A stretch of 64,000 nt of DNA from Diphasiastrum complanatum (GCA_029204225.1 MU832099.1:1-64000); one strand, 5' to 3'; shown: positions 23,294 through 38,099, counted from the first letter of the stretch. Program-made: numbers and translations. The notes: generated from the letters alone by a model not told the origin.

Positions 23294-23305
23294 GCTCTGA
23301 TACCA
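23294..23305 (-). other. primer binding site (reverse strand)
   Basis: Minus-strand TGGTATCAGAGC immediately next to the LTR end, the initiator tRNA-Met primer site of copia elements. Confidence 0.9.
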
Positions 23306-23306
23306 A

Positions 23307-23578
23307 CTTAGAATTTGCTTTGAACAGGAGCACAGATCATGCTACATAGTAACACAGACATAAAACACTCTCCATAGCAAGCTCACATAGCAATTGTATT
23401 TCTCAAAATGAAATTACACTGTACATATAGGTGTTCACTCAGGCAACCCATGCATGACCCAGGTTGCCATTGGCAGGACTCGTGTCCCATTGACTTGCCT
23501 CATGGCGAGGCCAACTGATCCTTATCAACTGATAGGACCCAAAGTACAGTAGCACAGTGATTCTACTTTAATTCTAAC
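23307..23578 (-). repeat. copia 5' LTR, TAGAATT...AATTCTA family (reverse)
   Basis: About 272 bp. Reverse copy of the LTR at 15145-15402, sharing the gggacacgtgtcccg-like palindrome, the tgcatgacccaggttgcc block and the end AATTCTAAG. Its position next to a primer binding site and gag shows it is the 5' LTR, and confirms the non-TG...CA ends of this family. Confidence 0.88.
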
Positions 23579-23689
23579 TTAGTGTAAAATACTCGAGGAA
23601 GATACTACTCTGACTATGTGCACTAGAGTCGGAAATCTTTACGTACTCTCTAATTCAGTTGCATTAGCTAGTATCTCTAATGAAAATGT

Positions 23690-24400
23690 AAACGACAATG
23701 CCAACTCCGTCCTTAGGAGATGCAATCTATTTTATCACTTTCATAAATGATTATTCTAGATGGTCTACAGTCATGTTCATTAAGCACAAATCTGAAGCCT
23801 TTGAATGCTTCAAGAGATTCAAGGCCATGGCTGAGACACAAACGTCTACAAAAGTGAAAGCACTCCGAACTAATGGTGGCAGCGAATACATCTCTAATGA
23901 GATGTCCGACTACATGGCTGAACATGGTATTAGAAGACAGTTTACCACTTCCTATTCACCTCAATAGAACGAGATTGTAGAAAGGAGGAATCAAACTCTT
24001 CTCAACTCAGCCAACTCCATGCTACATCAAGCACACATACCTGCAAAGTTCTGGGCAGAAGCTACTGTCACAACCTGTTATGTGCAGAACAGATTCAACA
24101 CCAAAGCCGTCAACAACAAAACTCTTTATGAAGTTTGGCATGGGCACAAGCTTAGTGTCAACCATTTAAAAATATTTGGTTGTATATGTTTTGTTCACAT
24201 TCCAAAATAGCTTAGGAAGAAGCTGGATCATAGGACAAATAAATGTATTTTCATTGGCCATCCTGATGAACATAAAACTTATAAAGTTTATGATCCATCC
24301 ATCAATATAGTGTTTGCCTCTAGGGATGTAATATTTCAAAAACATACATACTATGATTTCAAACAACCATCGATAAATGATGCTATGTCATTTCATCCTA
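23690..24400 (+). pseudogene. Ty1/copia integrase fragment
   Basis: Plus-strand integrase core: YFITFINDYSRWSTVMFIKH, the second catalytic Asp replaced by Asn in LRTNGGSEYISNE, then TSYSPQ-stop and EIVERRNQTLLNSANSML with the catalytic Glu, FWAEA, LKIFGCICFVHIPK-stop, then IFIGHPDEHKTYKVYDPS and VFASRDVIF. Two in-frame stops (23965, 24208) and the altered Asp show it is dead. It passes directly into a truncated LTR, so RT and RNase H have been deleted. Confidence 0.85.
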
Positions 24401-24419
24401 TTTTACGTAGCATGAATTC

Positions 24420-25065
24420 TTCCAATATTGATGTTCCTCTGTACTTTTCACATCTGCACACCTATAATATAATGTATATATACTAGATATCATTTGTGTA
24501 TTCTAGTTAATGAGTGAATGAGTTGATGAATGAGATGAAGTAGATGCCTTGCGCATTGATTCTTGATTGTCAACAATAAGGTTTTATTCCTTTACAAATT
24601 GTATAAGCTTCGTAGGGCAAGCGTTTCATCTGCTATTGTCTTGTGCTCCACCACATTATTGACATGTATACATGATATACTTAATCTGATACCGTTCTTT
24701 TTTCTGCATTCAGATCTATGTTAATATTGCTATGCTTATCATTCATTCTGTCTGATCTTTCTAATTGTTCTTTCTGGTTATAGACGACTAACATTTAGTC
24801 TTGTCTTTCTTGAATCATTCGCAACTAATTATCAATCGAGCACCGTCTAGCTCTTCGCAAATCATTTGCGACGAATAGTTTGTCTTACTATTCGTGACAG
24901 ACCATTCTTCTGGAGCTTCATTCATTTATTAAAGTTTGTCTACGCAATCAAGAACGACTGTGATTCTCATCACTATCATTTTGTTCGTTTTGATAGGCGT
25001 AGTCATGCTTACGGAGAGAGTCGTATAGCTCGTTCCGCTTTCTGAATGGAAGCACCCCTACACCT
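24420..25065 (+). repeat. 5'-truncated LTR related to 4116-5083
   Basis: Matches the 4116-5083 LTR from about its position 265 onward: ctgtacttttcacatctgcac, ttgtgctcnnnncattattgac, atacttaatctgatac, the cgactaat/tcgcgac repeats, and gataggngtagtcatgctta near the end. It lies immediately after the integrase remnant. Confidence 0.7.
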
Positions 25066-26100
25066 CACCAAGAATATATGCCAGTGAGAGACCGAGGGCC
25101 TACTGCTTTAATCTTCAAGGACCTTGAATGTGAGAAGATACCACTTATGAGACAAATTCAATGATAAGCATAAATCTTCTCACTTGATCGTGCTTGGTAA
25201 TAATATAGGTTGAACACTTTCTCAAAATCAGAATATTGGCGTCATATGTGTGTGACTCGTGGACAGAAGCCCAGACCATCTGTATGGACCTACCCCATGC
25301 TATATAGGAATGATACATTGTAGTGATCCCCAGGAACCGTAACCCATAGTCTTGTGACATAAGGGGATGCAAGCCATGATGCCACACACATTATAGGTGT
25401 ATATTCGATGACACTATGATCTTTTAGAAACACCCTTTGACAAAGACTAAGTAACATTGAACTTGACTATACGATCATGAACTTCCAAAGCACCCTTTGA
25501 TACCAACCAAGCATCTTAAACAAGAATATTCAAAGGAGGTCAAGGATATCACAACAATAGAAAATCAACTGAATACTAGCAAATGACCCTGTGAATGAGA
25601 CTGGGCCTAGATCAGTAGAGGTAACTGTGACCAAAGATGTCATGTAAAAAATGGAAGAAAGTATTTCAAGTGAATGCATCATTAACCGTAAATCTATCTC
25701 ATCTAAAAGCTGAGTAGAACTATCAAGCAATACAAAGAGGATATATCCCATAGAACTAAGGCTGATTAGGAGAAGATGAGTAAGGAACATCACCTTGCAT
25801 ATAAGTTGACTGAAAAAAGAAATAATGAGGACATATTTCAAGTTGATATGGAACTGATCCCACTCCCATCTTGTGCTGGCATACCCAGTGCCTCACTAGG
25901 TGACTAAGCCCTTAAGGCACAACCTGGATAGAAATCCTTGGACTCAAATGATCTGAGCCAATTAGCTAGAGACTTTGCAAGATCCATGTGTAAAACAGGG
26001 TAGAACTCCCCTGTAATGTGCCTTTGGTAATGAGAATTTTTCTTCAAGATCCTTTGAAGATGTTGATAGTGACTTGAAGGCAGAAGGGAATTGTAGTAGA
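25066..26100. other. no recognised feature
   Basis: Roughly 1 kb of moderately GC-balanced sequence without a recognisable coding motif. A ctttgataccaacc string at about 25496 resembles a degenerate reverse primer site, but nothing around it supports that. Confidence 0.35.
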
Positions 26101-26625
26101 GATTTGACTATAGGGTGCATCCACGAACCAAGATATTAGAAGTTGTTCTTAATGGCTTATCGGATGAACATGCTAACTTAGTGCAAAGCTTTACTATTCA
26201 AAAGACATTTCCAAGTATGGAGGACTTGCAAGATGACTTGGTGGCTGAAGAATTTAGACTCCATGCAAGAGGAGGATCTACTTCTACAACTCATGGAGGA
26301 GAGAAGGAATCTATGTTCTCTAGAAGCAAGTTCAAGGGAAAGAGAAAAGGCAAATGGTCTAAAGGACAAGATCAAGGTGAGCCATATTCTTTTGTCTGTA
26401 AGAAGAGATATATATCAAAGCTTAAATGTTTCTATTGTGGAGTCAAAGGACATATTGCTACTGATTGCTTCAAGAAGAAAAGAGATCAAGGTGAAAAACA
26501 AGGCCATCTAACTCTAGATGAGGATGGTGTTGATGAACAAAATTCAAATGATTCTTTTGTAATGTCTTCATTCTTGTTACTAATGGAGGAGATATCGATC
26601 CACAATTTTTCACATATTCTCTAAT
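26101..26625 (+). pseudogene. Ty1/copia gag C-terminal fragment
   Basis: Reads ILEVVLNGLSDEHANLVQSF, MEDLQDDLVAEEFRLHARGG, a basic Lys-rich linker, the zinc knuckle CFYCGVKGHIATDC (about 26427-26470) and an acidic tail LTLDEDGVDEQNSND. It is close to the same segment of the element at 61468 (shared LTLDEDG and FVMSS blocks), so the same family. Gag N-terminus and all pol are missing. Confidence 0.85.
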
Positions 26626-26741
26626 GAAATTTTTCTTATGAATTCTTGTTTTTTTTGCAATCTAAATAATGCTGAAACAATATTGCATATTGTTTTTTGT
26701 ATATAGTTTATTCTTACACATAAGCTTGTTTGTTTGTGCAG
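26626..26741 (+). other. intron-like sequence before a protease exon
   Basis: T-rich sequence ending tttgtttgtgcag, a good 3' splice site preceding the exon at 26742. Confidence 0.4.
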
Positions 26742-26838
26742 TCCTCTCAACAAACGGATTCTGTTAGTTGTGGATGGTATACTGTATACAATGCCAAATC
26801 TTTTTTCAACTGGCTTGGACAACAAAAAAGAACTTGAT
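26742..26838 (+). pseudogene. Ulp1-like protease Cys-motif exon (second copy)
   Basis: Starts exactly after a 3' splice site and reads QTDSVSCGWYTVYNAKSFF, the Q...S-C-G catalytic Cys block of C48 proteases. The block is complete here, whereas the copy at 13343-13239 has Ala instead of Gly. The exon start is at the same position as in that copy, with 13 of 19 residues alike, so both descend from one spliced gene. A stop follows soon after, and the His-motif exon is not found upstream. Confidence 0.6.
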
Positions 26839-28375
26839 CTACGACATGTATTGTATTCATTTGATATATTGTATGTTTTTTTTTTTCTAATTAATGATAT
26901 ATGTTTCTGAAACAAGTGCTTATCAATTTTAGTTTTTTGCAGTTTGTATGCCCGTCGTCAGTCACACATCTGAAAATCATGCAATTTTGACAGGAGTCAA
27001 TTAAAATTATTGTGCAAAATTCTTTTTCTAGTTACTATTGCACACAGTCCGCCAATGATTCTTAATTGCTTCATTGGCAACTCCTTCAAGCTCTTTTCAT
27101 TTTTTATGTTTTTGTTCATCATTTCCATCCTCAATAAAGATGAGTTTTGGGTCTCTTTGATCCTTCAAGTACTATCCTTCACTTTCTGTCTAGGTAGTCC
27201 CGTGACTTATGCCTTAGTCACTATCACCATTTCTTCCTGCCATTGGCTGCCAAGCTAGCCATATTATTTGAAATTCAATGTGCTCTCCAGCTATGTTTCA
27301 CTTCCCCTTAAATAGTAAAATATTGTAACATAGTTGATGTTGAAGATATTGAAGTTGAAAGTGAACATAAGATAGTGTCTACTCGCCATTGTAGGAATAT
27401 TTACGGACTTATTTGTCATCTTGCATTATTGGTTTTGGATTTTTATAAGAAGTTATTTATTTATTATACATATCATTAAGAGTTGAATCCATGTTAGTGT
27501 CTTATAATGGGATTTCAATGCCAATGAGAACCTAAAATAAATCTAGCATCTAGTGTGTTCTCATAAATCGATTATAGCAAGCGTGAATATTACTCATTAA
27601 ACCAATGTCATAAATGTAATAAGCTTATGACATCTATAACCCACACTTGTACACCAAATTGAAGGACGAGAATTTTATTACCACACTTATTCGTACTTAT
27701 GTTGCATAAATGGAAAATAATCCTAATTTTATGGGAAGTAAGCTTTGATTGAAGACTTTTTTAATCTTCTAGACTTATCATTAATAGGATGGGAATTGTT
27801 TGTTTGTAAGTCATGATTCCTACACGTGTGGCAACTACAGTAAACTCCATTAGTGTAAACTTCAATAAAATTTGGTAGTGATCGTGCTTTAGAAACATAA
27901 TATCTCAAATGATCCCTACAATGTTTTTAACACATTCAACAAGTAGATCCAAATCTACATTGATTTTAGTAGTCCAATTTTGATAATCTTATTCAAAATA
28001 GATCAATTTCATTCTGCTAGTAAAACATGTTAGATTGGCACTTACAATTAGTAGTTCATGCATAAAGAACAATCTTATATATGAATATTTTAAAATAACA
28101 ATTGCTAAAGAATCTACTTCAAGAACAGTATCATGAATTACTTCTAGATTATTCAAATTATCAATGCATCTTAATGCACGTCAAGTTATATATAAAATAT
28201 TGCATCCATTAGTCAAAGTGGTCACATAAATAACATGCCTAACCAATCTAGCTAAGGATCTATATTGTATCAAATCAAAGACCACAAACTTACATGATTT
28301 TTCTTTAACGGTAATCTCCAAGGAAAAACCAACATAATACTTTATTAATGAAAGCAATGAATGAGTCTTAGTGGT
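26839..28375. other. no recognised feature
   Basis: AT-rich noncoding sequence. An open frame at 27010-27258 is hydrophobic but shows no family motif and looks fortuitous. Confidence 0.35.
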
Positions 28376-28420
28376 ATGTGTGTGTGTGTGTGTGTGTGTG
28401 TGCACATGTGTGTGTGTCTA
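28376..28420. repeat. (TG)n microsatellite
   Basis: About 45 bp of TG repeats with one caca interruption. Confidence 0.95.
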
Positions 28421-28703
28421 TTTTTGTTCTTTAATACCTTATATTAAAATATGCTACATTTATACTTGGTTAATCTTTTTGGAAACAAATACCAAGGTTG
28501 TTGTTGGTGACTCATGGCACATCTCAAATGGGCCTTTATCTATACAAACATACAAGCATGATAGGTATATATATTTTTGGTTAAGTTTTTTCACACATGA
28601 TACCACATAGTAATTTTCAGTATGTTTAGAGCAAAATGGGTTCCTAAGTACAAAACATAAAAATAATTTGAGATTTGTCTTTTTTGAAAGAAAAAAATAG
28701 TCT

Positions 28704-28726
28704 CCCCCCCCCCCCCCCCCCCCCCC
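28704..28726. repeat. poly-C run, 23 bases
   Basis: Homopolymer of C following a purine-rich aaaaaaatagtct stretch. Its length is the sort most prone to sequencing error. Confidence 0.9.
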
Positions 28727-31700
28727 GCCAAAACAAATTTTGAAATCGTTAGAGTCGGCTTTTTTTGAGGTCTTGGGGCCCCAAAAACTTAACATATCGG
28801 CGTTCGAGCAAAAGAACAATGTTTTCATTAGTAAACTTTGCCCAATCAACTAATAGCCTTACACTTCCTTCTTAAACAATCATTCAACTTTTGCAAGTAG
28901 CTCTTAAACGTGTGACACAATTCCAAATCAAAAAAAGACATTTTTCGAGAGGCTTAACATGGACTTCCTACAACTTTTCTGGAACATGTACTGCTACTTC
29001 CTGTAAAGCATTCCTCTAGGAGCCAATGTTGTTGTTCATCAAAATATTTATCCATTTGCAAGTAATGTGCATAGCATAAATAAGGAACTCATTGCTAACC
29101 AACAAACTTCTTTTCCATCATATTGCATTTGATTTGTCACCTAATAGATGACCTTGCAAAGTTTGTTTTTGTAGTTTTTATTGATAATTTTCTATCACCA
29201 TATGAGGTACTAAAATCATCTATTTATGGCCAACCAATAAAATACTCTAATTATGGACATGATAAAAAACAAAACACATTTGGGATGGGCAACTATGCAT
29301 AATACAACTACGATACGATAGTCATTTCATACTTTCGAGAAGATTATCACTTATACTTGAAGTCGTAAGACAATATATCCATGATAAAGAACAAGAGCAA
29401 GACTCTAAAATAATGTACCTATATTTTCAAAAGAATATAGGCAAACCATTTTACAACAAAGTAACCTTTTGAATGCCCCTTGTTTGCATATAGCATAAAT
29501 GGTTGTAGCCAATAAATGCCAAAACTTAATTCTAGTTATGCACAAAATTCCTTAATTGTTAGTTTGATGTGATATTGCATTTAGTTTTCACATAGAACAT
29601 ATAGTACCGAAGCTGACATGTAAAACACTAACGTATAATTCAAGAGGATACCTTACGAAGTAGTAGATCCTATGAAACTTTAACCAAGTCTCTAGGAACA
29701 TTAGTACATCGAGTGTTGTGGCATATTAAATTGACAATAAAGTGTGAAGATCAACGAGTATTTTCTTAAGTTGAATTCAACGATACCAGAATAAAAGATA
29801 TGGGCCATGGACAAGTGGGAATAAACGTGAACCTCAGAATGGAATTGGTATGGATAAGCACACTAAGTATGTGCTTGATAAGCTCAATGTAGATTTAGAT
29901 CTTATCGATAACATGTACTTATATTTATTTAGAATACAGTATCAACAGCTCACTTTGATTTTAAGAGCTCTATCTATAAAACTATATGTGTAGATGGCTT
30001 CAATTGTCAATGAATGATAGTATTTTAATGCTATATGAAAGACGTACAACCAAAATTATAATGCACGAAGCAAAGCGCGCATAACTGGTATGAAGGGATG
30101 TCATGGGAGCGAGTTTAAGCGAACAGTGAGGCCTGATTAGCTTACAGCACGCATGTAAGAAGTTTTGCGGATTGCCACAATGGATGTGCAGATACTTCAG
30201 TCTAATCTAAGTTAATTTTAAAGCTTTTCTCTCATTCCGTGAAATAATATGATTCCTGCTCACAGCATGTTCTGGCGTTCAAGTGTTTTCTCGAACAATC
30301 TTGATAACATTCTAGATTGGGCAGTCAAAACACGTTGCAATTAATGTCAATACAATATCTTTTTAGGAATGCATTTATCTATATCGATGCACCAGCATGA
30401 CGAACGTTGGACTTGTTTGTTGCATGCGAACGTACTTCTATTAATCAATCCTGATTCCTGAAGGCTAAGTAGTCGATCTTATGCCGCACACGTCCAGAAT
30501 CTGTTCTAAGGATGCAGATCCAAAGGTTTTTGGGACTTTCAACGTAAAAATAACGTTTGAAAATTGCTCTTGTAAGATCACCTCTTTTCGAGGATTGACT
30601 CTGGAGCCACATTACTTTGACCACATAGTCTAGGGCAACCAAATCAGGACCCCATCCCAACTTTAGCCCATCTTGAAACTAACAAAATGATAATTTATTC
30701 CTAAATAAAATTTTGGTCCCTCCTTTATCCAAGGGTGGTAAAAATTTGATAGTGCATCCCACAATATGTTGATGGTACATCCCACAATATGTAGGGATAT
30801 CATTCTTCGTTAGACCGAATACCAATACATGATTTTCATGATAGTTCTTTAGAACCATAATCACTAAGGCCAAGAATGATTGCACTAAACACAAATTTCT
30901 TGTATGTTAGACAATAATTATAAACACTAACCAACTGAAAATAGAATCAAAAGATATTCAAAACCTACTTAGATCTGATGCTAAGCCTTTGTTTACAATC
31001 TGTACAATAGCAAAATCATATTTAATTCATCACCTATATGCACATCAAGCAATCAACATAATCTCTACAAAAATGCAGAAGAATGCCAAAATGAGATGAT
31101 AGTATTCCACCAAAACCTCTCCAAATCAAATATGAACAATGGCCTCACTTTCTCCATGCCTTTTAGCCTCTTTATAAGTGTAAGAGATGACTCTCTCTCT
31201 CCTCTCTCTCTAGATTCATATAGTCCTAAAATAGAAATATGAACTTGAACTTACTAACTTATATGGCCAAACTACATTGAAAAAGGCCACTTTGTGGGAC
31301 TGAAGCTCTACCATTTCTAAGATCTGACTAAAAATAGTAAATCGTACCATTATAATCACCTACCCATGTGTGAGAAGTTTGATGTACAATATTTACAAAT
31401 TTGGCCTATCAAATTTCTAGAACGGCCAAGTAGTATGTTGACAATTCTTGCCACTCCCTCTTCAAACGTCATAAGTTTCCTTTATCTTCATAATTAAATC
31501 CTTCTTAATAATATGTATATTTCCTCAAGGCATATATAAATATGAAATTTAAATACTTCATAATTGCTATAGACAATAGTATCCATATTGGATGCTTCAC
31601 TATCTTTTAAAAATGATGAAAATACTGAATAAATAAGTACATAGAATCACAATGAATGAGTTCCTACGTGCTTCCACCTTTGATATCTCTATAAAATTTT

Positions 31701-32419
31701 CACAAACATGTCTGAAATCAAATACATGCATGTGTGCTTGCTAGCTTCCTCCATGGTGCACTTGATTTGAGATGATTGCAATATGACTTGATGACCCTCC
31801 ATTGCCATCTTGTCATAAGAGATTTTGATCAAAACTTGGAATCCCACGAGTGAATAAGTGTCATAATGAAGCTTTCTCTTCTCCATTTCATCAACAAAAC
31901 TAGCAACCTTGAAGATCAAATTGATGAAGAACAATGAAATTGGTTTGATCAAAATTGACAATTTCCACACTTCAACGAAATTGCTTATACATGAGATAAG
32001 ATGAGTAAGGTGGGATATAAGAATAATTTCTTAGGCTTTTCATTTGACCTTCCTCAAAACTTTAACAATTTGCAAAAACAAGTCCTCAATGCTTTGAACT
32101 TTTGGTTCCATCTTTATGCCTTTTTCTAGTTCCAAATTGCCAATTTTCACTTCAAGTTGACGAGCAAAAGAACGTTTATACTCTCAAAGTATCTATTGTA
32201 ATAATGTAAATGCAATAACATCTTCCCTTTATCTCTTCTAACCATAAGTTGTCGCCTACCAATTGCATTGACCTCCAGTACTCTTATTTCTTCTATTTTC
32301 TCCTGCACATGGATGAATCATGGTAATAATTTAGCTTTCTGATAGGAAGATCCTCTTTGCCACCACTACTTTGACCCTCTTAGCCTTTATTTGGAAAGCA
32401 TTTCCTCTTCTTGTTGTCA
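28727..32419. other. long AT-rich stretch, no recognised feature
   Basis: About 3.7 kb with only short open frames. A 71-residue reverse frame at 30660-30445 (GWGPDLVALDYVVKV... ) is compositionally protein-like but has no recognisable motif. A ctctctctcctctctctct run occurs at 31193-31212. No retroelement domain, tRNA or structured repeat is seen. Confidence 0.35.
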
Positions 32420-32700
32420 CTGCCTGATTTGACTAAGCTTGGATTATTCAGATTGGAAGAACCTGTTTTTCTGCTTGTATTTAAGAAGACGTTCAATTTC
32501 TTGGATATTTTCTGCATCGCCAAGGTGTTCTAGAAGCTTAGCAATAGGGTTAATGGAAATTTCAATGTCAGCTTCAATCATGTATTGTCTGATGTACATA
32601 AAGGTAAGGTGGACTTTAACAACATCTGTAGTAGGTTTATGAAGCCAAAGAAAGAAAGCATTAAGTTGGTTCTATATAGATACACCAGGGAAGAATTTAT
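32420..32700 (-). pseudogene. possible degenerate coding segment, unknown
   Basis: Minus-strand reading of about 70 residues with amphipathic, protein-like composition (FMYIRQYMIEADIEISINPI, then LLEHLGDAENIQEIERLLKY), followed after a stop by a Lys-rich segment. This would fit a retroelement gag or transposon protein, but I recognise no family. Confidence 0.25.
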
Positions 32701-32739
32701 GGCCCTCTATAAGAAAATCGGAATAATTCCCATGTAAAT

Positions 32740-33176
32740 AGCCGGTCACTCCAGTTGTATATGGAAATAAGTTATGCTACATCATTCGGGGCGTGGTTGT
32801 TGCAAGTAATTAAAAATCATATGAGGGCCCAGACCTATAATTGGACATAGGAGCACTTGTATGGTGTTTGACTGCTATAATGCAAGAATAGGAGAACTAT
32901 AGCTTAACATAGGTTGCATGGGGATCCTAAGGAGAATATTCTCTCCTCTTGGAGAGAATACATACCATGGAAACTTGCCCATCTCCCTATTGGATTTTCT
33001 GAATCTTGAGCCAGGTTTCCTCTCCTCTGTTGCATTCGTTCACCATGGCATGGGGGTGAAGTAGTTAGGGTATTGACTAGCCGTTTCCTGTTGGTTGGGT
33101 GGTTTTGCTCCACAGGTGTCCTTTTGGTTATTTTGCAATAGGGTCTAGTTGGATCTTCACTAGGCAATCTTTATAG
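32740..33176 (+). repeat. possible LTR upstream of a primer site
   Basis: Sequence immediately before a TGGTATCAGAGC primer site, containing a hairpin (gagaatattctctcctcttggagagaatac, about 32932-32962). It should be the end of a copia LTR, but there is no second copy in the window and the left limit is unknown. Confidence 0.35.
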
Positions 33177-33188
33177 TGGTATCAGAGC
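33177..33188 (+). other. primer binding site (initiator tRNA-Met type)
   Basis: TGGTATCAGAGC followed by aagg. The gag that would be expected downstream is not recognisable. Confidence 0.7.
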
Positions 33189-34559
33189 AAGGATTTGCAT
33201 CAATTGGAGGTGGAGCCGCTTCTTGTTTTTTCCTACCTTTTTGGTGGTTTCTCCTTGCTTGTTTCTTCTAGGTGGTGGAATTGACATGAGCATTAGGCAC
33301 CATCATGTTTTGTTTGCTTGTTGAAGGAGTCCAAAAATGTACTTTTTGCATGATCTGAGCTTATGATTGCTTGTTGGACCTGATAGAAGCCTCTATGTCT
33401 CTTTAATGAACCGAAGAGTTCTTGTAATCTATTATTGGATGCATATTGGACTGGAGATGGTTTTTGGATGATACCACCTACAGAAAGTGCACCCTCCTAC
33501 ACCTGGTTTTCTGTCATTTGATGCTCGCATGTGTGAAGCCTAGGTGGTAGGGTGATGTGGAAAATACCTTGTAGACCCAGTTTTCCTGAATATTGTGCTT
33601 TACAATGACCGATTTGGTGTCCTGTAGAGAAATATATGGTTGTCGAGAGTTTGACAATTCTTGAACTAAAATCTGCAAAATTTTCAAAATGTTCTGATGC
33701 ATGCATGCATGCAACTCAGTGTAGTGCTTTCTGTTGATGAAAATGTATGGATAGACCTGTATGCATGTTTGGATGCATGGTACATGGGTGTTCAGTAGAT
33801 TGATCAGAGAAAATTTCATGCATGAAGCTATTGTTAGCAATTCTAGTTCAAAAAGCCGATTTCCAAGTTTCTAGGCAAATTACATAAAAATTGATTTTTT
33901 TTACAAATCACTGCCTGTCATGTTGGATGCATGCCGTATGTTTTGAAATCCTTGCAAAATGTGATGGTAACTATGAAACTCCTAAGTTAATAGCTCAGAT
34001 CGATTTTCATAATTTAGGTCCATTATTCGAACGAAATTTGGAAATCCCAGTTTACGTAAAATTTGAAGCATTTTGGAAGGGAGGAAAGAGAAAAAGCCTG
34101 AGGGGTAGTTGATTGGTTGACCAAGTCGATCAATTTTATTAAACTACTTTCAATTTTTGAAGTATAACTAATAGCAAATGAGAATAACAATTGAGAATCA
34201 ATTAAGAAGACTGCCTCTGGGGATTTGGATTCATTTTCCCTAGTGATAATTAGAATTCGACAAATCGATGATTCTAAGGGAAAAGTGAGTGGCAAGTCAA
34301 ATAATCCATTTATGGAACCATCTCTGGTTTGCAATTAGATTTGGATCTTGCAAATGAAAGCTGATTGAAGGAGTTCCATACAAGAATCTAGTAATTTGGA
34401 TTCTAATTGTGGCATTATAGAGTGTACTTTATTTGGATTCCAATTTTGCATTGATTTAGAATGGTTTTGAATATTGTTAGTATGAATATGGTTTTGAATG
34501 GTCTTGTAATAGATTGTTAGTATTAATTAGGATAGTGTTTGGTAATAATATATTATTAG
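33189..34559. other. no recognised coding feature
   Basis: Region after the primer site. Contains a short alternating gatgcatgcatgcatgc run at about 33698-33714. No gag or pol motif is found on either strand. Confidence 0.35.
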
Positions 34560-35962
<1,403 letters not shown>

Positions 35963-36600
35963 TTAATGAAATGCACTAAATAGTGCAAGGGAATTGGTTT
36001 TCTCCAAATGGCAAAGTTCAAGACTGGCTTCAAAATCATCAATACTTGGAATAAAGTATTCGTGAAACACTGTTTTAAATCGTTCCCAAGTTATAAAACC
36101 CATTATCGTCCCATTGCCAGCAAAGTAAGGCATTATCATTTGATAATGATACCACACAATCAATTTTTATGCTTGAGTAATCTCTAAAGTCTCATAATAC
36201 AATTGTAGCCTAAAAAGCCATTGTTTAACTAGTCGTCAATTATGTACACCACCAACGAAATTAGGGGGTTTATTGTCTAGCTTCCTTTTACGGGAGCCTG
36301 ACAACAAATGATATAAATCCTTCATGTCAGCCGACATCGGTGATAGAGGTAGTTCATCCTCATTTATCAAAATCGGTTAAACTATCAAGTAGTGCATTAC
36401 GCAAGCTAAGTGCTTCTAAGAGTGCATGTAAAATATCAATTTTGGCTTGCATTCGCTCCAAGTCAGTGACGAGAAGTACAACTTTAGAGGGACTAGCCTC
36501 AAGATTTGCATCAAATGGAGATGAGAGTCTCCACACCATTCTTTATTTAAAAGAATGTGACAAACTGACCAATTTTTTTTTTTTCAGCAAAGGAATCTGA
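35963..36600 (-). pseudogene. Ty3/gypsy gag remnant
   Basis: Minus-strand reading with the hallmark TWERFKTVFHEYFIPSIDDF followed by LELCHLEKTNSL (about 36085-35985), the retrotransposon gag core of gypsy elements. Upstream pieces PPNFVGGVHN and LFRLQLYYETLEIT (about 36265-36190) and a coiled coil-like LERMQAKIDILHALLEALSL (about 36460-36400) fit the same protein in different frames. Stops make it dead. Its primer site is at 37301-37290. Confidence 0.7.
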
Positions 36601-37289
36601 CTTGCGAACATCAAGTTATTTCCAACTAAAGTTTGTTAAGGAATAGACTGACGAATTCAACTCCCGGTAATATGATCAATACATAAATCATGGTGTAGAG
36701 GGCAAAAGGCTAGTTGGGGAGTAAGATCTTTATCATTTCTGATAGAAATCAAATTTACCTAAGGCCACTTCATAGTAGGATAGTATTAATGTGCAGATGA
36801 AGTCTGTAAACTGACTTTGAAAACTATTTTAAGGCCAACAAATACCATGCATCAAAAAATGCCAACAAAATGAATAAATAAAAGTTTATTTATTCTTATA
36901 TTTGTGTAATCAATTGTTAAGCATGGTTGACTATAAAGTTATTTTAAAATATGGACTTGCTTACTAAACCTCTATATGAAATAACATGAATGATCTTAAG
37001 TGCTCATGTTGAGCATTGAATGCATTTAGAGTGCTAATATCAATGCTTATGCATAAAAGCTTGAAAGCATGCTTCAACAAATATATTTGAACATAATGCA
37101 CGTGTGCTGTAAAATTATGTGACGGCCATCAAAATGGTCCCATCAATGCATGCTAGTTTGCTAGCAAAATGAAATCCCTATTGTCAAAAAATAAATGCAT
37201 AAACAAGATTCAAATGCGAAAGAGTGCAAAATGAAAGTGTTTATACTTGTAACAGTGCTTTTGCTACATTCACAAGCAGGATGCTTATT
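36601..37289. other. leader region of the gypsy remnant
   Basis: Noncoding sequence between gag and the primer-like site. No other motif. Confidence 0.3.
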
Positions 37290-37301
37290 GCTCCGATACC
37301 A
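37290..37301 (-). other. primer-binding-like site (reverse)
   Basis: Minus-strand TGGTATCGGAGC, one base different from the initiator tRNA-Met site, correctly placed upstream of the reverse gypsy gag. Confidence 0.55.
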
Positions 37302-37413
37302 CTCTGATGATTCTATCTATTTACAGTCTAATAGTGTAGATCCTCAGATAATTAAGAAGTAAGAAAGAATATTAGGCTGAGAAAGAGGGTATAGAAAAAG
37401 CATTCATATCATA

Positions 37414-38066
<653 letters not shown>

Positions 38067-38099
<33 letters not shown>
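38067..38099. repeat. (GT)n microsatellite
   Basis: About 33 bp of GT repeats. Confidence 0.95.

Noticed and set aside
25490-25512. Reverse TTGGTATCAAAGGG as a primer binding site
   Set aside because: Too divergent from the initiator tRNA-Met site, with no LTR or gag next to it.
27010-27258. Hydrophobic forward open frame
   Set aside because: T-rich sequence gives Phe/Leu/Ile by chance. No neighbouring gene or signal supports it.
28704-28726. Poly-C run as a functional quadruplex or i-motif
   Set aside because: A bare homopolymer with likely length error. No conserved context.
30445-30660. Reverse open frame of 71 residues with protein-like composition
   Set aside because: No recognisable motif, splice support or neighbouring coding pieces. 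Left as noise, though it is the best candidate in the 28.7-32.4 kb gap.
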